Source of the DNA: Mycobacterium sp. ENV421
Lineage (GTDB): Bacteria > Actinomycetota > Actinomycetes > Mycobacteriales > Mycobacteriaceae
Length of the DNA: 64,000 nt
Reading direction: 5' to 3'
Assembly: GCF_002887815.1 (NCBI RefSeq)
Contig: NZ_PDHO01000020.1
Location: 35,278-99,277 of the forward strand
Shown here: piece by piece, positions 26,847-35,844 of the stretch
How the letters are laid out: each line of letters starts with the position of its first letter
Position numbering within the stretch: position 1 is the stretch's first letter
The notes under the pieces: generated by a model
Told to the model about the DNA's origin: nothing
The model's database searches: none
The model's input: only the letters and a program-made list of their open reading frames with translations
Made by a program: the position numbers and the translations under genes

Positions 26847-27629
26847 CTAGGAAAAGTGCGTGTGCGCCCGGGGCAACTCGGCGCCGTCGACGCTGATGTC
26901 CAGCTTCTCGTTGTAGAAGGCGACCATGTTCGCGATCGGGGCGACCGCAGGCAGCGGAGTGTTGTAGGTCCAGGCCAGATCTGGATGCAGGGTGTCGCCG
27001 ACGCGCACCGACCAGTAACCCGAGGTGACGCCCTTGTACGGGCACAGACTCTGGGTGTCCGACGGCTCGAGATGCTCGAACGCGACGTCGCTGCGGTCGA
27101 TGTAATACCTTGTCGGCAAACCGGTTTCGAACAGCAGAACGGGGCTGTGGGTGTCCGCCAGCACGGCACCGTCGAGTTCCACCCTCACGTGACGGTGGGA
27201 GCGCAGCGCATCGACGCGCGCGTAGGGGTTGCGGGGGTGGCCATAGATCGGCTCGTCCTCCTCGAACCAGTTCAGCGCTGCCCAGTCGAAGCGGACCAGG
27301 CCGGCGACCGGCCCCTCTCCCGCGTCGAACACTCGCGCCGCCGACGGGTGCGTCTGCGACCCGGCACTCACGGCACATGTGCGCGATGGGCCGAACTGCA
27401 CACGCTGCGGATGGTCCTCATCGATCAGGAACTGTGATCGCACGTCGGCCAGCGGAATGTAGTACTGCGGGTAATACGGGACCTCCCAGACATACCGCGC
27501 TGCTGTGGTGTCGAAGATCAGCTCCGTGCCGAGGAAGCCGCGGACCCGGCGGGGCGACGGTTCTATCCGGCCGCGGGCCGCAGCCACCTGTGGATAATCG
27601 GTCGCCGGCTGCTCGGATGCGGTATTCAC
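26847..27629 (-). CDS. DUF427-domain protein (tandem)
   Basis: 260 residues with two DUF427 units. The first ends near YYIPLADVRSQFLI; the second carries the typical HVRVELDGAVLADTHSPVLLFETGLPTRYYI and LCPYKGVTSGYWSVRVGDTLHPDLAWTYNTPLP. The family is small, conserved and functionally unassigned. ATG 27629. Convergent with ohr (14 bp between stops), divergent from the dienelactone hydrolase gene. Confidence 0.88.
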   Translation of the reverse strand: MNTASEQPATDYPQVAAARGRIEPSPRRVRGFLGTELIFDTTAARYVWEVPYYPQYYIPLADVRSQFLIDEDHPQRVQFGPSRTCAVSAGSQTHPSAARVFDAGEGPVAGLVRFDWAALNWFEEDEPIYGHPRNPYARVDALRSHRHVRVELDGAVLADTHSPVLLFETGLPTRYYIDRSDVAFEHLEPSDTQSLCPYKGVTSGYWSVRVGDTLHPDLAWTYNTPLPAVAPIANMVAFYNEKLDISVDGAELPRAHTHFS

Positions 27630-27727
27630 GATGGGACTCCCTTGCCGTGGATCACGTCACCTTCCATCATGACGAGCGGCGGGGCGGGTAAACCAGCGGC
27701 GGGCAGACTCAACCAAGGAGCGGTGCG

Positions 27728-28483
27728 ATGACACGAGCGGGCTCGGACGCGATCCGCGCGGAGACCATCACGATCAAGGGACACGGCGGCGACGAGATCG
27801 AGGCCTACTGGGCCGGGCCGCTGACCAGCGGGTCGCGCGGCGGTCTCGTGTGGATCCACCACATGCCCGGCTACGACCGCGAGACCAAGGAGTTCGTCCG
27901 TCGGCTCGCCGTCAGTGGCTACCACGTGGTGTGCCCCAACCTGTATTCGCGGGAAGCGCCCGGCGCCGATCCCGACGATGCCGCGGCCGCCGCCCGGGCC
28001 GCCGGCGGTGTGCCCGACGAGCGCCTGGTCGGCGATGTGGCCGGCGCGGTCGCCCATCTCGGCGGACTGCCCGGCGCGAACGGGAAATTCGGCGTGATCG
28101 GTCACTGCTCAGGCGGACGGCACGCGTTCCTGGCGGCATGTTCGTTGCCGTTCGACGCCGCGGTCAACTGTTACGGCGCGTTCATCGTCGAGGATCCGCC
28201 GGAGGGAATGCCCAAGGCGATGAAGCCGATACTCGACCTGGCGCCGAGCCTGAGCGCCCCGATGCTCGGGCTGTTCGGTGCCGAGGACAGGTTCCCGACG
28301 CCCGAAGCCGTGGCGACCCTCGACGCGGAGCTGACCCGACTCGGCAAGCCGCACGAGTTCCACAGCTATGACGGCGCGGGCCATTCGTTCTTCTCCGTCG
28401 ACCGGCCCGCCTACCGCGTGGCCGCCGCCGTCGACGGGTGGCGACGCATCGACGCCTTCTTCGCCACCCACCTGAAAGGCTAG
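27728..28483 (+). CDS. Dienelactone hydrolase family protein
   Basis: 251 residues of alpha/beta hydrolase fold with a cysteine nucleophile: GVIGHCSGGRHAFLAAC (Cys127), acid Asp in GLFGAEDRFPTPEA and His in YDGAGHSFFSVDRPAYR. DLH enzymes hydrolyse dienelactones of aromatic degradation, but many members have other ester substrates. GGAG site before ATG 27728. The next gene follows after 12 bp, so they are likely one transcript. Confidence 0.9.
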   Translation: MTRAGSDAIRAETITIKGHGGDEIEAYWAGPLTSGSRGGLVWIHHMPGYDRETKEFVRRLAVSGYHVVCPNLYSREAPGADPDDAAAAARAAGGVPDERLVGDVAGAVAHLGGLPGANGKFGVIGHCSGGRHAFLAACSLPFDAAVNCYGAFIVEDPPEGMPKAMKPILDLAPSLSAPMLGLFGAEDRFPTPEAVATLDAELTRLGKPHEFHSYDGAGHSFFSVDRPAYRVAAAVDGWRRIDAFFATHLKG

Positions 28484-28495
28484 GTCTCCGATCTC

Positions 28496-28768
28496 ATGTG
28501 CACCTATCTCACCGAACGGGTCGTCATCGAGGGCAGCGGGAAGGGCGCGACGGGATGGTTCGGCGCCGACCGGGCCACCGTCTACGTCGACCACCCGGTG
28601 CACGCGCCGTACACCCACACGGTGAACATCGACGTGCTCAATCCGGCGCTCGGACCCGCGGCCCGGGTGGCACTGGAATTGACCGAAGAAAGCGCGTTGG
28701 CGTTGGCCGATGCCATCCACCGGGCCATCGGGCACGCCCCCGCCGGCCTCGCGTCGCGCGACCAGTAG
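28496..28768 (+). CDS. Small conserved protein (DUF6295-like)
   Basis: 90 residues beginning MCTYLTERVVIEGSGKGATGWFG, then VYVDHPVHAPYTHTVNIDVLNPALG. This pattern recurs in actinobacterial proteins annotated as DUF6295; function unknown. The conserved Cys2 and two His could bind a metal. Immediately downstream of the dienelactone hydrolase, often its partner, so a joint role is plausible. Confidence 0.75.
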   Translation: MCTYLTERVVIEGSGKGATGWFGADRATVYVDHPVHAPYTHTVNIDVLNPALGPAARVALELTEESALALADAIHRAIGHAPAGLASRDQ

Positions 28769-28786
28769 AGCGCGGCGCAATCACCG

Positions 28787-30739
28787 TCACCGGCGAACGT
28801 CTGGCGGCACCAGCCCGGGGGTTCCCGCAGCGATGACCGCGCGATTGCGTTCGGCCACAACGGCAATCGGCATCTTGACCTGCCAGCGGTCATAGCTCAA
28901 GAAGCCGTTGACCTCGTTCTCGACATCGGTGGTCTGGGTGTAGATCGCCCCGGACAGACCTGTCCTGCGGACGATGTCTTCCAATCTCCGGCTGACCTGG
29001 ACATACCGCTCGGTGAGTCGCGCCGGGCTGTCAGCCATTTCGTAGGCTTCCGGTCGCCCCGGCCAGCGGTTCTGGTCGAGCACCAGTCCAAGCCCACCGT
29101 ATTCGCCGTCGACGCGCACCCGATTGTCCACCGGGACTGGACCTTTCGAATGCGCCTTCATCAGGTCGTCGTGGATCTGAGGTTCGCCCGGTCCGACATA
29201 GGTGTGATCGTCGTAGACGTCGCCGGCCAGGGTGTCACCACGCGACTTGCAGCAGTTCACTCCGCTGTTGGCGTCCACCATCCGAGTGGGATCCGCGGCC
29301 TTCGTGACGCCGGCGATCCGGGCGGTGTCGAATTCTCCCCAGCCCTCGTTGAAGGGCACCCAGCCGACGATCGACGTCACGCTGCGCAGCTGGTCGATCA
29401 TTGCCAGCAGCTCTTTTTCGAAGTTGGCCTTCGCGGCGGCCGACGGCTCCGGGGCCGGGCCCACCGGAACGTCCAGCGACACATCCAACGACGGCATGTC
29501 CTGCCAGACCATCAGGCCCAGTTTGTCCGCCCAGTAGTACCAGCGCGCGGGTTCCACCTTGCCGTGCTTGCGCACGAAGTTCATGCCCAGATCCTTGATC
29601 CGCAGCAGGTCCGACTTGAGCGCGTCGTCGGTGGGCGCGGTGTAGATGCCGTCCGGCCAGTACCCCTGGTCGAGCGGGCCGTGCAGGAACGTGATCCTGT
29701 TGTTCAACGCGATTCGCGGCCGCCCCTGCGAATCGGGCATCGTCCCGATCGTCCGCAGACCGGCGTAGCTGGCGACCGCGTCGACAACCTTGCCCGACGG
29801 ATCCACCAGCGCCACCTTCAGGTCGTACAGGTAGGGATCGTCGGGTGTCCACAGGTGCGGTTCGGGCACCGGAAGGCGAATGGTGTCACCGGCTCCGGCG
29901 GAACCGACCGCCACCACCCGGCCACCGTCGGGCTTGACGACGAACACCACAGCGCGCTGGCCCTTCGTCCCTGCGATGCGGGGGGTGACGGTCATACCGG
30001 TCAGACTTGTGCTGATGTCCACCTTGTTGATGTAGGTGGCGTGGACCGGCTCCATCCAGACCGTCTGCCAGATCCCGGAGGCACCGGTGTAGAACAGCCC
30101 CTTCGGTCGATTGCGTTGCTTACCGATCGGAAAGGGATTGGCGTCGTTGCGGTCCTGGACGCGGACGGTGATCTCCTGGGGACCCGGCCACTGCAGCGCC
30201 CGGGTGATGTCGACGCTGAATTCGGTGTAGCCGCCTTCGTGTCGGGCCACCTCGTGGTTGTTCACCCAGACCGTCGCGATCTGATCGACCGCACCGAAAT
30301 GCAGCAGCACGTGCTGCCCCACCCAGTTGCTCGGCAGCTTGACCACCTTGCGGTACCACATCTCGTCGTCGTGACGCTGGATGCCGGACAGGGCCGACTC
30401 GACCGGGTACGGGACGAGGATCTGTTCGCGGTAGGCGCTCGGCGCGGGCGGCGCGGGCAACACCGTTCCCGCTGACCGACCCATGTAACCCCACACACCG
30501 TTGAGGTTCATCCAGGACGCCCGTGTCATCTGCGGACGGGGGTAGTCGGGCAGCGCGTTCTCCGGCCCGACCAGTTTGGTCCACGGAGTGGGCAGCAACG
30601 CAGCCTTGGGATGCCACATCACGACCGCGTTCGCCGGCGGGTGTCCGAACATCGTGAGGAGCAGCAGGGTCAACGCCACCACGACGCCGCGGCCGACCCA
30701 CACCCGCCCGCGGGCTGCCAGCGCTTGCCCATCGGTGAC
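28787..30739 (-). CDS. Secreted glycoside hydrolase family 2 protein
   Basis: 650 residues from GTG 30739, which follows GGGGGGAA; the frame is open to 30814 but without a ribosome site. A signal or anchor segment (VGRGVVVALTLLLLTMFGHPPANA) precedes the GH2 layout: jelly-roll sugar-binding domain (MWYRKVVKLPSNWVGQHVLLHFGAV, VWVNNHEVARHEGGYTEFSVDI), immunoglobulin-like domain, and a TIM barrel with the acid/base Glu465 (VPFNEGWGEF) and the candidate nucleophile Glu546 (VDGEYGG). Likely a beta-galactosidase, beta-mannosidase or beta-glucuronidase-like exoglycosidase; sugar unknown. Confidence 0.9.
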   Translation of the reverse strand, partial: VTDGQALAARGRVWVGRGVVVALTLLLLTMFGHPPANAVVMWHPKAALLPTPWTKLVGPENALPDYPRPQMTRASWMNLNGVWGYMGRSAGTVLPAPPAPSAYREQILVPYPVESALSGIQRHDDEMWYRKVVKLPSNWVGQHVLLHFGAVDQIATVWVNNHEVARHEGGYTEFSVDITRALQWPGPQEITVRVQDRNDANPFPIGKQRNRPKGLFYTGASGIWQTVWMEPVHATYINKVDISTSLTGMTVTPRIAGTKGQRAVVFVVKPDGGRVVAVGSAGAGDTIRLPVPEPHLWTPDDPYLYDLKVALVDPSGKVVDAVASYAGLRTIGTMPDSQGRPRIALNNRITFLHGPLDQGYWPDGIYTAPTDDALKSDLLRIKDLGMNFVRKHGKVEPARWYYWADKLGLMVWQDMPSLDVSLDVPVGPAPEPSAAAKANFEKELLAMIDQLRSVTSIVGWVPFNEGWGEFDTARIAGVTKAADPTRMVDANSGVNCCKSRGDTLAGDVYDDHTYVGPGEPQIHDDLMKAHSKGPVPVDNRVRVDGEYGGLGLVLDQNRWPGRPEAYEMADSPARLTERYVQVSRRLEDIVRRTGLSGAIYTQTTDVENEVNGFLSYDRWQVKMPIAVVAERNRAVIAAGTPGLVPPDVRR

Positions 30740-31115
30740 GATTGTTCCCCCCGAGCTCGAGACGACCACGGCGCGCGCCCCCGCGCACGGCCGCTTGTAC
30801 ACAGCAAACAGCACGATTCGGTCCTGACATGGATCCAGCGGCGCCGCGCGACAGTGCCGCGAAACGGACCGGAAGATGCGATTGCCTGAGGAACTTTATC
30901 CCGCCACCAGCGAGGTAGCCACTGTCTAAGAGGGTGTTTCGCCCAGCAATGTTCAAGGCCTCGGGCCGGCCGGACAGTATGCAGGGCGTTGCGGAACCGC
31001 GACCGCGATGGCCTTGGCCTTTGCCCGCCAGGATGTGGACATTCACAACTTCCAGCAAACGCGCCATGATGCGGCGAGCCGGGGCGCGGCCCAGTGTGGC
31101 ACCATCTGGAACGTG
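30740..31115. other. 376-bp divergent intergenic region
   Basis: Between the GH2 gene and the CobW GTPase. No gene or strong palindrome seen. Frames here are open but biased and lack family features. No Zur box was found despite the CobW neighbour. Confidence 0.45.
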
Positions 31116-32150
31116 GTGTCCCGGACTGTCAGCGGCGCAACGATCCCGGTGATCGCGCTCACCGGTCATCTGGGTGCGGGTAAGACGACGCTGCTCAATC
31201 ACGTGTTGCGCACCCCGCAGGCTCGGATCGGGGTGGTAATCAACGACTTCGGCGAGATCAACGTCGACGCCGGCTTGATCAGCGGGCAGATCGACGAGCC
31301 CGCCTCGATCGCCGGCGGGTGCATCTGCTGCCTCCCCGACGACGGGCAGTTGGACGCCGCGCTGGCCCGGCTCGCGGATCCCAAGCTGCGCTTGGACGCC
31401 ATCATCGTCGAGGCCAGCGGGCTGGCCGATCCCGCGGCACTGGCCCGCATCATCGGCTTCAGCGAGATCGGTGGAGTTCGCGACGGTGGCGTCGTCGATG
31501 TGGTCGATGCCGTACAGCACTTCGAGACCGTCGACCGCGGCGGCGTGGCCCCCGCCCGGTACGGCGCGGCAACACTAGTGGTGGTCAACAAGCTCGATCA
31601 GGTTCCGGCGGAGGACCACGATGCCGTTCTGGCGCGGGTCGAAGCCCGGGTACGCGAACGCAATTCGCGTGCCCACGTCATCGGGGCCACGAACGGACGC
31701 ATCGACCCGACCCTGCTGTACGACGTCGCCGCGGCCACCGACGAGACCGGCCAGTTGTCGTTTCGCGATGCGCTGTTCGAAGACACGGTGGGTGAGCACG
31801 ACCATGTGCACGCCGAATCGGTGACGGTGACGGCCACCGAGCCGATCGACCCGGGGCGGCTGCTCGAACTGCTCGAATTCCCACCCTCCGGGGTGTACCG
31901 GATGAAAGGCCGGCTGGCGGTGCGACATCGCACCGCCGTGCAGGGCTTTGTGGTCAACGTCGTCGGGCCCGCTGTGCACATCGCCCGAAGCGCCGTCCCG
32001 CCAGGAACGGACAACCACCTCGTGGCAATCGGAACCCACTTCGACACCGCGACCGTCCGGACCCGGATGACCGATGCGCTGCGGCCTGCCGACGGGCCTG
32101 CGTCGACCACCGTCCAGCGGCGCTGGCAGCGCTACCTCACCAAGTCCTGA
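31116..32150 (+). CDS. CobW/COG0523 GTP-binding metallochaperone
   Basis: 344 residues from GTG 31116 (GTG 31113 adjacent; upstream part not CobW-like). A canonical G3E GTPase: Walker A GHLGAGKTTLLNH, metal motif GGCICCLPDDGQLD, Walker B-like IIVEASGLADPAAL, base-recognition VVNKLDQVP, and a C-terminal CobW domain (YRMKGRLAVRHRTAVQGFVVNVVG). The segment EHDHVHAES is a likely metal-sensing or donating loop. It probably delivers zinc or cobalt to a client protein; the client is unknown. Unlike the MRF-like copy at 9.3-10.5 kb, all nucleotide motifs are intact. Confidence 0.9.
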   Translation: MSRTVSGATIPVIALTGHLGAGKTTLLNHVLRTPQARIGVVINDFGEINVDAGLISGQIDEPASIAGGCICCLPDDGQLDAALARLADPKLRLDAIIVEASGLADPAALARIIGFSEIGGVRDGGVVDVVDAVQHFETVDRGGVAPARYGAATLVVVNKLDQVPAEDHDAVLARVEARVRERNSRAHVIGATNGRIDPTLLYDVAAATDETGQLSFRDALFEDTVGEHDHVHAESVTVTATEPIDPGRLLELLEFPPSGVYRMKGRLAVRHRTAVQGFVVNVVGPAVHIARSAVPPGTDNHLVAIGTHFDTATVRTRMTDALRPADGPASTTVQRRWQRYLTKS

Positions 32151-32154
32151 CCGC

Positions 32155-33906
32155 TCACAGGTCGACGACGACGTCCTCGGCCGGTACGGCGATGCACAGC
32201 AATACGTTTCCTTCGGCCGGCGGTTCCAGCGGGTCGAGCTCGTAGCGGACTTGGCCGGCCAGAAGCGCCGTCTCGCAGGTGTGGCAGACGCCGGTGCGGC
32301 ACGACCACTGGGTGGGCACGTCGCAGGCTTCGGCGAACTCGAGCAGGCTGGTGTCGGTGGGCCGCCACGGAGCGGAGAGCGCGCTTCGCGCGAATTGCAC
32401 GCTGGGGCCAGGACCGGGCGGACCCTCCGGTTGGTGTGGGGGGCGGGCGGTGGCCGCCGCGATGCCGGGCGTGATCGCCGTGTGTGCACCGAACCGCTCG
32501 GAGTGGATGTTGTGGGCGTCGACACCCAACACCAGGAGGGCCTCGGTCACGGTGTCCATGAACGGCTCCGGGCCGCAGACGAACACCTGTGCCTGCGTCG
32601 GCAGGCCCAGCGCGCTCAACGCCTGCGCGGTCAGCCGGCCCCGTTCATCGAACTCGACACCGGGGCGGTCATCAGTGCCCGGGCTGCTGAAGAAGATCCG
32701 AGACTGGCTGTGCGGCAGTCGATTCAGTAGCTCGCGAACCTCCGCGGCGAACGGCAGTTCGGTGCCGTCACGCGCGCCGTGCAGCCACCAGATGGGGCGT
32801 TCGGAGCCGCTCTCGGCCAGCGCATGCAGCATCGACAAGACCGGTGTCACCCCGACACCGGCCGAAATCAGGACCACCGGTTGCGGGCTATCGTCGAGGA
32901 AGAAACTCCCCCGCGGCGCCGCCACCTCGATGAGGTCGTCGACCGTCACATGATCGTGGATGTACGCGCTGACGGTGCCCATCGCTTCCCGCTTGACGCC
33001 GATGCGGTATTCCGGCATGCCCGGTTCATTGGACAACGAGTAGTTGCGGACGAGCGATGGCCCATCGGGGCCGACCGCCGCCCGCAGCACGATCGATTGG
33101 CCGGCAAGCCATGTCGGCAACGGCTCGCCCGTGGGGTCGGCCAGCGACACCGAACGGACATGTCGGCTCTCGTCGCGCACCGCGGTCACCTTCAGCGAGC
33201 GGAAGCCGGGCCAGGCCGGCGGTGGTGGCGCCACTCCGGTCAGGCCCGTGTTGCCGGTTGCCGAATCTTGCTCCAACAGGCTTTGCAGCGAAGCTCTCCA
33301 TCCCGGGCTCAACGCCGGGATCGCGACAGCGCGCTCCAGGGCGTCGCCGGGATGCCCGGGAAGGTAGAGCAGAGCGTCGATCTCGGCGACACTCACCCGT
33401 TGCGGACCGTCGGCGACCTTGACCACCTCCTGGCCCGCCGCGAGTTCGCCTTCGGCCAGCACCCGGCAATAGAACCCGGGCCGGTGATGCGACACCAGCA
33501 GCGCGGCCATTCGCGGTTCGCCCAGCCGCATCCCGACGCGATAACAGGTGACCCGGGGTTGGGTCACCTCCAGCACGACATCGCCGATCTGGTACCGATC
33601 ACCGATGCACACCTCGTCGTCGGGAAGCCCGTCGATGGTCAGGTTCTCTCCGAACACACCCGGGCCCAAGTCGTCTCGACCGAGTTCGTTGGCCCAATAC
33701 TCATAGGAGGCAACCTGATACACCAGCACGGCACGGTTCTCGCCGCCGTGGCCGCCGAGATCACCCTGGCCGTCACCGTCGATATTGAGCCGGCGCACCA
33801 TCCGCGGACCAGACACCGGGGCCTTCCAGGCGCCGGTGTACACCGTGCGCCCGTTCCACTGCACGTCCTTGGGGAGTCCCACATTGACCGAAACCAGTGT
33901 CGCCAT
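32155..33906 (-). CDS. MOSC domain / ferredoxin reductase / [2Fe-2S] ferredoxin fusion
   Basis: 583 residues. Domain 1 (about 1-215) is a MOSC domain (SGPRMVRRLNIDGDGQGDLGGHGGENRAVLVY, GVFGENLTIDG, CYRVGMRLGEPRM), with Cys160-region ligand for molybdopterin-type cargo. Domain 2 (about 235-470) is an FAD/NAD(P) reductase (VRNYSLSNEPGMPEYRIGVKRE; LISAGVGVTPVLSMLHAL). Domain 3 is a plant-type ferredoxin with cluster motif CRTGVCHTC and a distal Cys (LLCIAVP). This resembles YiiM/phthalate-dioxygenase-reductase fusions; it likely passes electrons from NAD(P)H to N-hydroxylated or similar substrates. Operon with the following PNPOx-like gene. Confidence 0.88.
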   Translation of the reverse strand: MATLVSVNVGLPKDVQWNGRTVYTGAWKAPVSGPRMVRRLNIDGDGQGDLGGHGGENRAVLVYQVASYEYWANELGRDDLGPGVFGENLTIDGLPDDEVCIGDRYQIGDVVLEVTQPRVTCYRVGMRLGEPRMAALLVSHHRPGFYCRVLAEGELAAGQEVVKVADGPQRVSVAEIDALLYLPGHPGDALERAVAIPALSPGWRASLQSLLEQDSATGNTGLTGVAPPPPAWPGFRSLKVTAVRDESRHVRSVSLADPTGEPLPTWLAGQSIVLRAAVGPDGPSLVRNYSLSNEPGMPEYRIGVKREAMGTVSAYIHDHVTVDDLIEVAAPRGSFFLDDSPQPVVLISAGVGVTPVLSMLHALAESGSERPIWWLHGARDGTELPFAAEVRELLNRLPHSQSRIFFSSPGTDDRPGVEFDERGRLTAQALSALGLPTQAQVFVCGPEPFMDTVTEALLVLGVDAHNIHSERFGAHTAITPGIAAATARPPHQPEGPPGPGPSVQFARSALSAPWRPTDTSLLEFAEACDVPTQWSCRTGVCHTCETALLAGQVRYELDPLEPPAEGNVLLCIAVPAEDVVVDL

Positions 33907-33912
33907 CGGTGC

Positions 33913-34551
33913 TCATCCCTTCTGGCCGTCGAGTTGGGCACGCAGCCGGTCGTTTTCAGCCTGCAGCTGCGCCAGCTTGGCGCGCAGGGGTTCCAGAGCG
34001 GGTTCGAGCTCAGCCGCGCTGAAGCGTGGAGTGATGTGCTGCTGGCAGTTCCAGTCGTAGGCCTCGACATCGACCAGGACGGCCCGCTCGACCACCGAGT
34101 CGTCGGTCTCGTCGGTCAGCATCTTCAGCAACGCAGGGTCTTGCTCTGCGGTCACGATGCGCGCGTGCCCGAAGATTTTCAGCCTGCGCTGGTGGGCGTA
34201 GTCGAGGACGATGATCGCCACCCGGTCGTCACCGGTCATGTTGCCGGTGCTGATGTATTGCAGGTTTCCCCGGAAGTCGGCCCAGCCGATGGTGTGGTCG
34301 TCGAGGACGTGGATGAATCCCGGGTTGCCGCCGCGGAACTGCACGTAGGGCCACCCGGTCTCCGACACCGAAGCCAGATAGAAGCCGTCCCGTTCGCTCA
34401 GGTAGTCCTTCTCGTCCTCGGTGAGCGAGTCGCGGCCTGGGGTGGCCTTACCGGCGACGATCTTGCGGCCGTAGAACGCGTCGCTGCCGTGGTCGCTCTG
34501 CACGGCGCGGACATCGTCGGTGAAGGCGATCGACGCGTAATGCTTGCTCAT
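33913..34551 (-). CDS. Pyridoxamine 5'-phosphate oxidase-like flavin protein
   Basis: 212 residues from ATG 34551. Split-barrel flavin domain: ERDGFYLASVSETGWPYVQFRGGNPGFIHVLDDHTIGWADFRGN, then NMTGDDRVAIIVLDYAHQRRLKIFGHARIV, of the pyridoxamine-oxidase-like group, often coupled to flavodoxin reductase genes. The C-terminus (LEPLRAKLAQLQAENDRLRAQLDG) is a leucine-heptad coiled coil, probably for oligomerisation. 6 bp upstream of the MOSC fusion gene; same transcript is likely. Confidence 0.88.
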   Translation of the reverse strand: MSKHYASIAFTDDVRAVQSDHGSDAFYGRKIVAGKATPGRDSLTEDEKDYLSERDGFYLASVSETGWPYVQFRGGNPGFIHVLDDHTIGWADFRGNLQYISTGNMTGDDRVAIIVLDYAHQRRLKIFGHARIVTAEQDPALLKMLTDETDDSVVERAVLVDVEAYDWNCQQHITPRFSAAELEPALEPLRAKLAQLQAENDRLRAQLDGQKG

Positions 34552-34570
34552 GTCGGTGGCCGGGATTCCG

Positions 34571-35239
34571 TCACGTCGCGCCTTCCGTCGGAACCGCCAT
34601 GGCTGACACCACGTCGGCGGTACTGAGCACAGCGTGCGCCAGAAACGCGTAATTGACCAGCGCCGCCTGATAGCCGTCACCCCTGGTCGGATGCCGGGGA
34701 CCCGCGGTGGCGTCGCGGACCACCGCCACCTCGAACCCCTGCTCCAGCAGATCCCGCAGATGGGATTCCACACAGATGTTGGCGAGCATGCCGCACAACA
34801 CGACCTTGGTGATCCTGCGCTTGCGCAGTTGCAGAACCAGGTCGTTGGTCTGGGGTCCCCACACCTTGTGGGGGCTGGCCACGATCGTCGAGGCGTCTTC
34901 GATGAACGGCTTGAACTCCTCGAGCCAGTCGGCGCCGGATCCGTCGAAGCCGTCCAGGGTCAGAGCACCGTGGCGGGCGAACGTGCCGCTGCTGAGTTCG
35001 TCGGACTCCAGCGGTCCGTTGAAAAGCCAGTTGTGGTCGGTGGGATAAAAGTAGTGCGGCGAAATGACCACCGGATAGCCGGCCGCCTTGGCAGCGGCGA
35101 ACAGCTCGACCAGGTTTCGCACGGTGTTGTTCTCCGTCACCGACGCCGCCAAAACCGCCCAGTTCTTACCCGTCGGGCTCAGCACGTCGTTCTGCGGGTC
35201 GATGACGACGACGGCGGTATCGCTGGAGTCAATATCCAT
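34571..35239 (-). CDS. Isochorismatase-family cysteine hydrolase
   Basis: 222 residues from ATG 35239. AVVVIDPQNDVLSPTGKNW gives the catalytic Asp, KVWGPQTNDLVLQLRKRRITKVVLCGMLANICVESHLRDLLEQGF gives the Lys and the nucleophile Cys in ANICVES. Such enzymes hydrolyse amides or enol ethers (nicotinamide, isochorismate, N-carbamoyl compounds). The substrate is unknown. First gene of a leftward trio with the PNPOx-like and MOSC genes, divergent from the MarR gene. Confidence 0.9.
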   Translation of the reverse strand: MDIDSSDTAVVVIDPQNDVLSPTGKNWAVLAASVTENNTVRNLVELFAAAKAAGYPVVISPHYFYPTDHNWLFNGPLESDELSSGTFARHGALTLDGFDGSGADWLEEFKPFIEDASTIVASPHKVWGPQTNDLVLQLRKRRITKVVLCGMLANICVESHLRDLLEQGFEVAVVRDATAGPRHPTRGDGYQAALVNYAFLAHAVLSTADVVSAMAVPTEGAT

Positions 35240-35313
35240 GCGGTGAGTGTGCCACCACCGACTGGACACGTTGTGAAACGTCGCTGAACGCGGTGCGAGC
35301 AGATCTACGATGC

Positions 35314-35325
35314 GTGACATGTCAC
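35314..35325. promoter_or_regulatory. MarR-type operator, site 1 (autoregulatory)
   Basis: GTGACATGTCAC, a perfect 12-bp palindrome, 24 bp upstream of the GTG start of the MarR gene and 74 bp from the divergent isochorismatase start. The core TGAYATGTCAC recurs twice near 36.6-36.7 kb. Confidence 0.7.
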
Positions 35326-35349
35326 ATTTTCCAGGCAGGAGCACCACGG

Positions 35350-35844
35350 GTGGCCGCACGCCGTAAGAACTATCCGCTCAACGCTTCCCAGCAGCGGACC
35401 TGGCTCAACTACATGCGGGTGTATCACCGGCTCGAATACGAGATGAACCGGCAACTGCTGGCCGACTGCGGCTTGTCGCTCAGCGACTACACGGTGCTGA
35501 ACGCGCTGTCGCAGGCGCCGGGCCGGCGGACCCAACTCACCGCGCTGGCGACCACCATCGGCTGGGAACGCAGCAGGCTGTCCCACCACCTTCAACGGAT
35601 GGCCGGGCGCGGACTGGTCGACCGCGTGCGATCGGACACCGACGGCCGTTCCACCGACGTGCTGCTCAGCGACGCCGGTTGGGACACGCTGCGGTCGGCG
35701 GCGCCGCTGCACGCCGAGTGGGTTCGCACGTTGTTCTTCTCCGACCTCGACGCCCGCCAGGACGAGCAATTGGCCGACATCCTGGCGGTGGTCTACAACA
35801 GCATCCTGCGCGAGGGAACCTTGCCGAGCCCGGATCAGACCTGA
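35350..35844 (+). CDS. MarR-family transcriptional regulator
   Basis: 164 residues from GTG 35350, 8 bp after GGAG. WLNYMRVYHRLEYEMNRQLLADCGLSLSDYTVLNALSQAPGRRTQLTALATTIGWERSRLSHHLQRMAGRGLVDRVRSDTDGRSTDVLLSDAGW is a textbook MarR winged helix (recognition helix WERSRLSHHLQRM). Its likely operator is site 1 directly upstream; two related sites occur in the SDR/Lgt-like divergent gap, so it may also control those genes. The 3' end overlaps the SDR gene by 10 bp. Confidence 0.92.
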   Translation: MAARRKNYPLNASQQRTWLNYMRVYHRLEYEMNRQLLADCGLSLSDYTVLNALSQAPGRRTQLTALATTIGWERSRLSHHLQRMAGRGLVDRVRSDTDGRSTDVLLSDAGWDTLRSAAPLHAEWVRTLFFSDLDARQDEQLADILAVVYNSILREGTLPSPDQT

